Below are positions 1 through 7,554 of a stretch of DNA of 40,840 nucleotides, piece after piece (positions within the stretch are counted from its first letter, which is position 1; each line of letters opens with the position of its first letter). The notes beneath the pieces were generated by a model. It saw only the letters and a list, made by a program, of their open reading frames with translations, was not told where the DNA came from and searched no databases. Position numbers and translations under genes: made by a program. Source of the DNA: Deltaproteobacteria bacterium RIFCSPHIGHO2_02_FULL_43_33 (GTDB taxonomy: Bacteria > Desulfobacterota > GWC2-55-46 > UBA9637); assembly GCA_001798165.1 (NCBI GenBank), contig MGRL01000057.1, forward strand, positions 1 to 40,840, read 5' to 3'.

Positions 1-122
1 AACGCTCCAAGCGGTTGCTTTTGTCATGCGTCCGAGCCACAAAGCTGCCATGGGAATAATATGATTCCTATTACTTTTGCAAAGTTCAATAATTACTGGT
101 TAAGTCTAGAAGGAATACCGAA

Positions 123-427
123 ATGGACGAAATGGAACGAGAAAAACTCAGAAAGCGCCTATCGGAGTATCCAGGCAATACAGCGGAAATTGTTGAACAA
201 CAACTTCATGCCTATGCGCATAGAGAAGAGGAAAAGCAAAACTTAATAAGGCGGGGGTTGAGGAACGGAACGCTCTGGCTGAATACTACCTTGACCGCAG
301 AGGTTACCCTAGGCCACATGGGTGGCATTCTGTCTTCTTCTACCCGGGCAGCAAACTCCTGCGAAATAAATTTATATTTTGGTTTGTTGTAATTGCCGGT
401 GTAATTTGGTTCGTTGCAAAAAAATAG
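123..427 (+). pseudogene. Frameshifted small membrane-anchored protein gene (N part frame 123.., C part frame 239..427)
   Basis: ORF from 123 reads MDEMEREKLRKRLSEYPGNTAEIVEQQLHAYAHREEEKQ; after an A-run at 238-241 the -1 frame continues as KLNKAGVEERNALAEYYLDRRGYPRPHGWHSVFFYPGSKLLRNKFIFWFVVIAGVIWFVAKK* with a C-terminal hydrophobic segment. One extra A would join the two parts. Confidence 0.5.
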
Positions 428-445
428 CTCGACCTAACATTTATG

Positions 446-2142
446 CAGACTGTGTGAAAACTATCTTTATATTTTAATCCTCAAGGGCTGAGATGTCAAA
501 TTTTCCAGCATTATTCTTAATTACCCCGCTGATTCGAAATAAACGATTAGCTATGATGGGGGTAAAACCGATACCAATCGATCTCTCCCTGTCAAACAGA
601 CTGCAATCAAGGATAAATAGCCCTCACACAAGGGCCTCTATCATCTTTTCTACACCGACAATATTAATCACCCGTTTCATATTATAGGCAAGGGTGGAGA
701 GGCTGAATTCGGCTCTTACTTTCTCAAGCCCTTTCATCAAAAATGCATTTTGATGGTTCCAAAATTTGATCGTTCCGAAGGGGTGTTCGACGATCTGTTT
801 TCGCTTCTTTATTATTTCCGGATGCTGCTTCATGCGGGCCTGCATCCGATCTATTGCATCCTCTTCCGGACAACGGGTAATCCGTCTTGGGTCTTTGCTT
901 TCCGTGCAGAGAGGTTTTTGCTCACAGCGCTGACACGATTCTCCTACGTAATAGAGAACGCTTCTTTGCTTATCCCTCCTCTTTTCGTACCCTTCAAACC
1001 GATAGGACAGCTTCTTGCCAGCAGGGCAATGGTAGCAGTTATTCGTTGCGTCATACGTAAATTGCTCTTTCCCATAGAGCCCTTTCTTTGTGCTGTTGGA
1101 TGTATTGATCTTTGGGGTATAGGTTTCAATCCCTGCTTCTTCACATGCCTTAATCTCTTTCGCATTGCAGTATCCTGCATCGGCAACAACCTTGAGCCTC
1201 TCTACGCCTAAGGCTTCTTTCGATTTGATCGCCATTGCGCTGAGCTGATCTATATCGGTCACGGCGTTGGTGACTTCTTGCTCAACGATAAGGTGGTGCT
1301 TCTCATCTACTGCGGCCTGGGCATTGTATCCAACCGGTACTCCAAATTTCTTTGGAAAGGACCGACTGTCAGAGTCGGTCAGCGATATCTGAGTCTCTCC
1401 GGATTGCTCCATGGCTTCCAGCATGTTTTTGTATTCACCTTTTTTCGCTTCTAAGCCGTTGATCTTCTCTTTTAATGCCACGGCTGTCAGCCTCGGTCGG
1501 TCTGGTTCTCTCTCATCTGTCTCTTCGATATCTTTTAAATACGCATCGATTCGCCGGTTTATTTCCTTAAGCTTCTCCTGTAAGAGAGGCTTAGAATAGT
1601 TCCGAGAGATGTTATTGACGCCCTTGATCTTCGTCCCATCAATCGCAACGAGTTCTCCTGAAAAAAGATCGAGGACATTGCATAAAAGGGTAAATTGACG
1701 AAAGACCGACTTAAAGGCTTTCACATTATCTTTACGAAAATCCGAGAGGGTCTTAAAGTCCGGTCTTAATCTCCTTAATAGCCAGACCACCTCCATGTTG
1801 CGATGAGTTTCTTGCTCCAGTCGACGGCTTGATGTGATCCGGTTCTTATATCCATATATATACAGCTTCAGTAAGTCTTTTGGTTCATAGCCAGGACGGC
1901 CGGTTTTGGCAGGTTCTGCTCTTATGAATCCCAATTTGTGAAGGTCCATATGTTCCACAAAGGCGTCTATAAACCGGAGAGGATTATCTTCGCTTATATA
2001 GTCATCAATGGATTCGGGAAATAATACAACTTGACCTCTGCTGACTCCTGTTATGTATGACACAATCACTCCTTTAAATGTTTTTTTATGGAGTCATTAT
2101 ATCAAATATGGTATGTATTGAAAGGAGTTTTCACACAGTCTG
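446..2142 (-). mobile_element. IS1182-like insertion sequence with perfect 17-bp terminal inverted repeats and a candidate 4-bp TATG target duplication
   Basis: CAGACTGTGTGAAAACT at 446-462 and its reverse complement AGTTTTCACACAGTCTG at 2126-2142; TATG at 442-445 and 2143-2146; encloses one transposase ORF. Confidence 0.92.
624..2069 (-). CDS. IS1182 family (IS4/IS5-like DDE) transposase
   Basis: 481 aa; N-terminal GRPGYEPKDLLKLYIYGYKNRITSSRRLE and C-terminal CPAGKKLSYR...C..CEQKPLCT....R regions typical of IS1182-type transposases. Confidence 0.93.
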   Translation of the reverse strand: MIVSYITGVSRGQVVLFPESIDDYISEDNPLRFIDAFVEHMDLHKLGFIRAEPAKTGRPGYEPKDLLKLYIYGYKNRITSSRRLEQETHRNMEVVWLLRRLRPDFKTLSDFRKDNVKAFKSVFRQFTLLCNVLDLFSGELVAIDGTKIKGVNNISRNYSKPLLQEKLKEINRRIDAYLKDIEETDEREPDRPRLTAVALKEKINGLEAKKGEYKNMLEAMEQSGETQISLTDSDSRSFPKKFGVPVGYNAQAAVDEKHHLIVEQEVTNAVTDIDQLSAMAIKSKEALGVERLKVVADAGYCNAKEIKACEEAGIETYTPKINTSNSTKKGLYGKEQFTYDATNNCYHCPAGKKLSYRFEGYEKRRDKQRSVLYYVGESCQRCEQKPLCTESKDPRRITRCPEEDAIDRMQARMKQHPEIIKKRKQIVEHPFGTIKFWNHQNAFLMKGLEKVRAEFSLSTLAYNMKRVINIVGVEKMIEALV

Positions 2143-2224
2143 TATGTGGAGCGGACGCGGTGAGACTGCGGCGTGTTTCCTGTTACCTTAATGGCCCGCG
2201 CCGCTCACCAAAACATTAAGGAAA

Positions 2225-2398
2225 ATGTTTATGTGTGAAACAGATTTTGAGTCCGAATATAAAGAGAAAATCCTTGATTACGAGCTATGGATCGCCAAAG
2301 CGGAACAATTGCTTGAAGTTGCAGGCTTTCTAGAACCTGAGATTGAGAAAATGTGGGCAGAAATGAGGGAAGGAGACCATGACCGACATACTCGATAA
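2225..2398 (+). CDS. Small hypothetical protein (57 aa)
   Basis: MFMCETDFESEYKEKILDYELWIAKAEQLLEVAGFLEPEIEKMWAEMREGDHDRHTR*; begins 3 nt after the attC-like palindrome and overlaps the next ORF. Confidence 0.45.
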   Translation: MFMCETDFESEYKEKILDYELWIAKAEQLLEVAGFLEPEIEKMWAEMREGDHDRHTR

Positions 2399-2498
2399 AG
2401 CCATTTTAATTGGATTGGGCTTGGAGAAAAGAATAAAGGATGCCTTAAATGAACTGGCGAATCCAGCTACGGGTCATGCATTATCAAAAATTGCCTAA
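2379..2498 (+). pseudogene. Truncated 5' copy of the phasin-like gene at 3091
   Basis: Translates as MTDILDKAILIGLGLEKRIKDALNELANPATGHALSKIA*, closely matching MTDILDKAILIGLGLEKRVKDALNKLA at 3091. Confidence 0.75.
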
Positions 2499-2549
2499 AA
2501 TCGTGCAAAGTGATATATTCAAACTGGATGCAAATGCAGGAGGCATGTT

Positions 2550-2744
2550 ATGAGTAAAAAAGAATTACTAATACATGAGATTGAGCAGGTGCCAGACTTT
2601 CTCCTTGACGAAGTACTGGACTTTGTTCATTTTTTAAAGACAAAGGCAATTACAGAAAAGCTGGATACTGCCATTGCCAGCGAATCTTCTTTAAAGAAAG
2701 ATTGGCTTAAGCCAGAGGAAGACAAGGCATGGCAAAATTTATAA
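2550..2744 (+). CDS. DUF2281-like antitoxin
   Basis: MSKKELLIHEIEQVPDFLLDEVLDFVHFLK...; small ORF overlapping a downstream MazF/PemK-like toxin. Confidence 0.75.
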   Translation: MSKKELLIHEIEQVPDFLLDEVLDFVHFLKTKAITEKLDTAIASESSLKKDWLKPEEDKAWQNL

Positions 2745-3055
2745 AAGGCGATGTTGTTGTCGTTCCTTTCCCATTCTCTGATTTAACTCAAGCCAAAAGG
2801 CGCCCTGCCTTAGTCATCACAGCATTGGATGGTGATGACTTAATCCTTTGTCAGATAACCAGCCAATCTATTAAAGATAATTATGCAATCCCCATAGATG
2901 ATAGAGACTTTGCTAACGGAACCTTAAAACAGCCAAGTAATGCACGGCCCAACCGTTTATTTACAGCTGACAGTCATATTGTCTTGTATAAAGTAGGCAA
3001 TCCAGACAAACTAAACCAGATTATTGATAGAATAGTTGAAATTATTCGTAAATAA
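2729..3055 (+). CDS. MazF/PemK-family toxin
   Basis: KGDVVVVPFPFSDLTQAKRRPALVI motif; 16-nt overlap with the antitoxin ORF. Confidence 0.88.
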   Translation: MAKFIKGDVVVVPFPFSDLTQAKRRPALVITALDGDDLILCQITSQSIKDNYAIPIDDRDFANGTLKQPSNARPNRLFTADSHIVLYKVGNPDKLNQIIDRIVEIIRK

Positions 3056-3090
3056 AAATTCTCAGAATTTGAGAGAGCAGGGGGGACACC

Positions 3091-3468
3091 ATGACTGACA
3101 TACTTGATAAGGCAATATTAATCGGTTTGGGTTTGGAGAAAAGGGTGAAGGATGCTTTAAACAAGTTGGCAAGTGAGGGAAAAGAGGCAAAGACAGGAGA
3201 AGGTGGAGAACTTCCACCAAAACAGGAATTGGAAAACAAATTAGTAGATGAAGGGGTGAAAGTTGTGAGGGAGCTTATTGGTACGGTAAAGGCGGGCAAG
3301 GAAAAGGTTGATAAAGAGATACAAGAGGTGGTAGAAAGACTTCTGGAGAAATGCAGGGTTGCTACAAAGGATGATATTGAAATAATTGAAAAGATGGCGC
3401 AAGTTGCTCGGGAGAAGGTGGATGCGCTGGAGAAAAGAATGGAGGAGTTGGAGAGGAGAAGCCGTTAA
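3091..3468 (+). CDS. Phasin-like coiled-coil protein
   Basis: MTDILDKAILIGLGLEKRVKDALNKLASEGK... with long amphipathic helices; resembles phasin-superfamily proteins. Confidence 0.6.
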   Translation: MTDILDKAILIGLGLEKRVKDALNKLASEGKEAKTGEGGELPPKQELENKLVDEGVKVVRELIGTVKAGKEKVDKEIQEVVERLLEKCRVATKDDIEIIEKMAQVAREKVDALEKRMEELERRSR

Positions 3469-3539
3469 CCGTGACCGTTGTCCGTGACCGTGTGAAAAAA
3501 CTTCTTTCACGGCCACGGTTCACGGTCACGAATCACGGC
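3469..3539. repeat. Inverted degenerate repeat of CCGTGACCGT-type units
   Basis: CCGTGACCGTTGTCCGTGACCGTG...CACGGCCACGGTTCACGGTCACGAATCACGG; two arms of opposite orientation. Confidence 0.85.
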
Positions 3540-3548
3540 ATTATTTTT

Positions 3549-4442
3549 ATGAACGAGAAAAAACATGTCCCCGAAGGCTTTAATCGGGGAACTGAAGTCT
3601 CCATAGGTCTGATACAGACAGCGGTTACGAAAGATATTCAGGAGAATATTCAAAAGACCGTCTCGTTTGTAAGAAAGGCTGCGGCGCAAGGCGCTCAGAT
3701 TATCTGCCTTCAGGAGCTTTTCAGCACCGTCTATTTCCCCCAGCATGAAAGGCTTGATGCATCAGGGTTTGCAGAGCCCATACCCGGGGATATGGTAAGC
3801 CTCTTTGCAAGATTGGCAAAGGAGTTAGGCATTGTTATCATCGTCCCTCTGTTTGAAAAGGCACAGAACGGCAACTATTACAATTCCGCCGCCACCATAG
3901 ACGCGGACGGAAACATCCTGGGCGTATATCGCAAGATACATATCCCCTTTGATAAGCTCTTCTATGAGAAGAATTATTTTAAAGACGGCGATTTGGGATA
4001 TCATGTCTATAAAACCAGGTTCGCTTCCATAGGGGTACTCATCTGCTATGACCAGTGGATCCCGGAAGCAGCAAGGATAAATACGCTCATGGGCGCGGAT
4101 ATCCTGTTTTATCCGACTGCCATAGGCTGGATAAAGGGGCACACCTCAAAAGACGGCGACTGGCACAATGCGTGGGAGACCGTGCAGCGCGGACATGCCA
4201 TAGCAAACGGAGTTCATGTTGCCGCAATAAACAGGGTGGGAGAGGAAGACCAGCTTCAATTCTGGGGCGGATCGTTTGTTGCTGATGCCTTCGGCAAGGT
4301 GCTGAAAAAGGCGAGCCATACAGAGGAAGAGGCTCTGGTTGTCCAAGTGGATTTGGGAATGAATAAGATGATCCGGGATGGATGGGGCTTTCTGAATAAT
4401 AGGAGGCCGGATACTTATCAGCGGATTTGCAAACCATCATGA
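3549..4442 (+). CDS. aguB: N-carbamoylputrescine amidase
   Basis: Nitrilase-fold motifs (CLQELF, YRKIHIP, ICYDQWIPEAAR); adjacent to agmatine deiminase. Confidence 0.92.
   Translation: MNEKKHVPEGFNRGTEVSIGLIQTAVTKDIQENIQKTVSFVRKAAAQGAQIICLQELFSTVYFPQHERLDASGFAEPIPGDMVSLFARLAKELGIVIIVPLFEKAQNGNYYNSAATIDADGNILGVYRKIHIPFDKLFYEKNYFKDGDLGYHVYKTRFASIGVLICYDQWIPEAARINTLMGADILFYPTAIGWIKGHTSKDGDWHNAWETVQRGHAIANGVHVAAINRVGEEDQLQFWGGSFVADAFGKVLKKASHTEEEALVVQVDLGMNKMIRDGWGFLNNRRPDTYQRICKPS
3568..3590. repeat. Palindrome within the aguB 5' coding region
   Basis: TCCCCGAaggctttaaTCGGGGA, translated as VPEGFNRGT. Confidence 0.6.
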
Positions 4443-5530
4443 CTAAACAATCCTTGAACCCCCCCAAAAAACTCGGCTACTCCATGCCTGCGGAATGGGA
4501 AAGACATGATGCGATCTGGCTCTCATGGCCGCACGACCCCATAACTTTTCCCGACAGGGTGGAAAAGGTGGAAAAGATTTACAGCGAAATAATCAAAACT
4601 ATCATGGTCAGCGAAAAGGTAAACCTCTTTGTCCAAGACAGCGCAATGAAAAAGAGGGCGCAAGGGATTTTAAAACAGTGCGGCGTAAACCCTGATGACA
4701 TTGTATTTCACATATACGACTATGCGGATGTGTGGTTCAGGGATTACGGCCCGATCTTTCTCGTGAACAAAAAGAGCGGCAGCCTTGCCATGAGTCACTG
4801 GATATTCAATGCATGGGGGGAGAAATATGAAACCCTGATGAAGGACACCCGCATCCCTGAATTTATCAACCGAAGCATGAATATCCCCTGCTTCGCGCCC
4901 GGCATCGTGCTTGAAGGCGGCTCCATAGATGTAAACGGAAAAGGGACGCTCCTCACCACCGAGCAGTGCCTTCTCAATAAAAACAGAAATCCCCAGTTGA
5001 GCAAATCCGAGATAGAGGAATATCTCATGGAATATCTCGGCGTGAGTCATATCATCTGGCTGAAAAACGGCATTGAAGGAGACGACACGGACGGACATAT
5101 AGACGACATCGCGAGATTCGTCAATCCCGCAACCGTGCTTTGCGCATATGAAGAAAACAGGAACGACATAAATTATCCCATGCTCCACGAAAATTACGAA
5201 ATACTCCGCAGCGCAAAAGACCAAAGCGGCAATAAGCTGAATGTGATAAAACTGCCCATGCCCGGAGCCGTAGGTGATGAGGAAGGGATGCTCCCTGCAA
5301 GCTACGCGAATTTTTATATCGGCAATACCGTCGTGTTGGTTCCGGTCTTCGGACATGAAAACGACGCCAAGGCGCTGGATATTATTCAACTCCAATTCCC
5401 TGATCGCAAGGTTGCAGGGATAAACTGCTCCGATTTGGTTTACGGCCTCGGCACGCTCCACTGCATAAGCCAGCAGCAGCCTGCTGTAGGTATAAGGTAT
5501 GAACAGGAAGATATGAAATTGCAAAAATAA
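4439..5530 (+). CDS. aguA: Agmatine deiminase
   Basis: MPAEWERHDAIWLSWPHD, DVWFRDYGPIF, LEGGSIDVNG, IEGDDTDGHIDDIARF. Confidence 0.95.
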   Translation: MTKQSLNPPKKLGYSMPAEWERHDAIWLSWPHDPITFPDRVEKVEKIYSEIIKTIMVSEKVNLFVQDSAMKKRAQGILKQCGVNPDDIVFHIYDYADVWFRDYGPIFLVNKKSGSLAMSHWIFNAWGEKYETLMKDTRIPEFINRSMNIPCFAPGIVLEGGSIDVNGKGTLLTTEQCLLNKNRNPQLSKSEIEEYLMEYLGVSHIIWLKNGIEGDDTDGHIDDIARFVNPATVLCAYEENRNDINYPMLHENYEILRSAKDQSGNKLNVIKLPMPGAVGDEEGMLPASYANFYIGNTVVLVPVFGHENDAKALDIIQLQFPDRKVAGINCSDLVYGLGTLHCISQQQPAVGIRYEQEDMKLQK

Positions 5531-5553
5531 ATATTTTAATATATCCTAGTGGC

Positions 5554-6105
5554 ATGAAAGAAATTAAAACAAACATTCTTTTGGGCGATTGTAAAGAAGT
5601 TCTCAAGACAATTGATGACAATTCCATTGATTTGATATTTACTTCACCACCGTATGCGGACCGGAGAGTGAAAACCTACGGCGGCATTAAGCCGGAAGAT
5701 TATGTTGACTGGTTTCTGCCTATCGGTAAGCAACTTTTGAGAGTTCTTAAACCCGACGGGACTTTTATTTTAAACATAAAAGAGAAGGCGGAAAATGGAG
5801 AAAGGCATATCTATGTTCTTGAATTGATATTGGCTTTGCGAAAGCAGGGCTGGCTCTGGACAGAGGAATTTATCTGGCACAAAAAGAATTGCTATCCCGG
5901 CAAGTGGCCAAATCGTTTTCGTGATTCATGGGAAAGGCTTTTACAATTCAATAAAAACAGATTTTTCAAAATGTATCAGGAAGAGGTTATGGTGCCTGTT
6001 GGCGACTGGGCATCAGACAGATTAAAAAGATTGAGCGAGACGGATAAAACAAGGGATAATTCCAAAAGCGGAAGCGGCTTTGGAAAAAAATTGCAAACTG
6101 GATAG
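5554..6105 (+). pseudogene. Truncated and frameshifted DNA methyltransferase (beta-class, TSPPY)
   Basis: LLGDCKEVLKTIDDNSIDLIFTSPPYADRR...; stop at 6103-6105 after an A7 run; one extra A gives ...GKKIANWIDRKKAYPTNVLRKK*, still lacking the usual C-terminal region. Confidence 0.75.
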
Positions 6106-6169
6106 ATAGAAAAAAGGCTTATCCAACGAATGTTTTGCGTAAAAAGTAAAATTTGAATTGAGGGTAACA

Positions 6170-7099
6170 ATGAGTTATGAAAGCAAAATGTTCGAACAGT
6201 TTGCTATGCCAACACGGAAACAAGTTGAGCAAGCTTTGCTTCGGGCATTACTGAAACATGGTGGCATCATCAAAGAGTTTGGTGCTGGAGAAGAAATCGT
6301 TGATGAAATAGCAAGTGATTTTGGCTTAACTGAGCATCAACGCTCTGCCTTCTTGCGGACAGTATATCGCAAAGAGAATCGTGTTAAGAAAGCTCTCCTC
6401 TGGCATAGATTGCTTTTTCGAGCCGCCGATTCTTTGGCAAAGGAGAAATTGGTTTCACGTCCAACACAGACGTTTCAACTCACGAATAAAAAAGAATGGA
6501 TGCTAACTGAAAAAGGCTTCGATGAAGCGCTAAAACTTTTAAACATACCTACAGCAAAAAAGATCTTTTTACCAATTAAGTCTTACGAAGTCCAGAAGAT
6601 TGTAAAACAACTCAGCGAATCTCCAAGACCTGAAAACTACAGTCCATTTGATAAGGGAAAGAAAGTTCGCAAAGCAATGGTTGAATCCGCCATACGCACA
6701 AGAGGATTCCGCCAAGCAGTTATTGAAGCATATAGTTGCAAGTGTGCTATTTGCGGAATGAAAATCAATTCACCTGATTCTTTATCGTGGGAGGTTGAAG
6801 CCGCCCATATTGTTCCTCATAGCTCTTTGGGACGCGATGATATATGGAATGGTATAGCTTTGTGCCACTTACATCATTGGGCTTTTGATATTGGTTGGTT
6901 GACGTTGCTGGATAATTACACGATTCAGGTTTCATCACAAGTGCATTCTTTGCCAGCAGATTATGGAAGAATAGGGGACTATGAATTCCTTCGAGTATGC
7001 TCAATCAAAAATACAAGGATACTATTACCAAGCAAAAGTGAAATCCATCCACATCACAATGCAATTAGATGGCATCGTCAGAATATTTTCCATCAATAA
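6170..7099 (+). CDS. Mrr_N-like winged-helix plus HNH endonuclease
   Basis: C-terminal CAICGMKI...WEVEAAHIVPHSSLGRDDIWNGIALCHLHHWAFD (HNH_2-like); N-terminal helix-rich region similar to Mrr N-terminal domains. Confidence 0.75.
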   Translation: MSYESKMFEQFAMPTRKQVEQALLRALLKHGGIIKEFGAGEEIVDEIASDFGLTEHQRSAFLRTVYRKENRVKKALLWHRLLFRAADSLAKEKLVSRPTQTFQLTNKKEWMLTEKGFDEALKLLNIPTAKKIFLPIKSYEVQKIVKQLSESPRPENYSPFDKGKKVRKAMVESAIRTRGFRQAVIEAYSCKCAICGMKINSPDSLSWEVEAAHIVPHSSLGRDDIWNGIALCHLHHWAFDIGWLTLLDNYTIQVSSQVHSLPADYGRIGDYEFLRVCSIKNTRILLPSKSEIHPHHNAIRWHRQNIFHQ

Positions 7100-7124
7100 G
7101 GAAGTTTTTTTAGGAGGATAAACA

Positions 7125-7307
7125 ATGATAAATAACAGTGACGACAGAATTGTCTACTCGATAAATGTTGCTGATATTCAAGAGGTCGCTAATGAAGTTC
7201 TCGAACGCGCCCTTACCAAGGAAGAGGTTATTTTAGTTGAAGATTCAATAGGCGATCACATAGACTGGTTTCAAGCAATTGAGGATTCAATTCATAGATT
7301 ATCTTAA
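7125..7307 (+). CDS. Small hypothetical protein
   Basis: 60 aa, GGAGG-like RBS upstream (aggaggataaacaATG). Confidence 0.6.
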   Translation: MINNSDDRIVYSINVADIQEVANEVLERALTKEEVILVEDSIGDHIDWFQAIEDSIHRLS

Positions 7308-7548
7308 ATATTGCGGTCAGCGATTTTGGGAGTTTGTTTCGGGCGATACGGATTTATATGTTCAAATCATAGAGCCGCTTGGACACAAGGCAAAAGAAAA
7401 GAATGAGGAATTTCTGGAAGCCTACGCAAAACTGATTAACAAGTTCACCTTTGAGTTTGGGAAAGAATTTTGCATAGACGGGCAAATAAGGTGGGATGCT
7501 TTGGTAAAATTCAATTCATCAATAAGCTTGCCGGAAAAACAATCTTAA
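7307..7548 (+). pseudogene. C-terminal remnant of a type II restriction endonuclease-like gene
   Basis: YCGQRFWEFVSGDTDLYVQIIEPLGHKAKEKNEEFLEAYAKLINKFTFEFGKEFC... resembles C-terminal segments of some type II REases; no plausible N-terminal part. Confidence 0.45.
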
Positions 7549-7554
7549 TATTGT

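Larger units (their letters stand above)
432..2221 (+). other. attC-like imperfect palindrome, split by the IS
   Basis: ACCTAAC (fits RYYYAAC) at 432-438, 4 nt after a stop codon. With the IS and one TATG removed, an ~89-nt palindrome remains with stem GAGCGG(A)CGCGG (2149-2160)/CCGCGCCGCTC (2196-2206), a one-base bulge, and equal-length outer arms. Confidence 0.4.

Noticed and set aside
1-105. Second attC-like site at the window start (AACGCTCC... to GTTAAGT at 99-105)
   Set aside because: GTTAAGT fits GTTRRRY and precedes an ORF, but the two arms show no convincing complementarity and the site is cut by the window edge.
750-1211. 153-aa plus-strand ORF
   Set aside because: Antisense to the IS transposase.
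4670-5524. 284-aa minus-strand ORF
   Set aside because: Entirely antisense to the clearly recognisable aguA gene; no domain features; codon-complement artefact.
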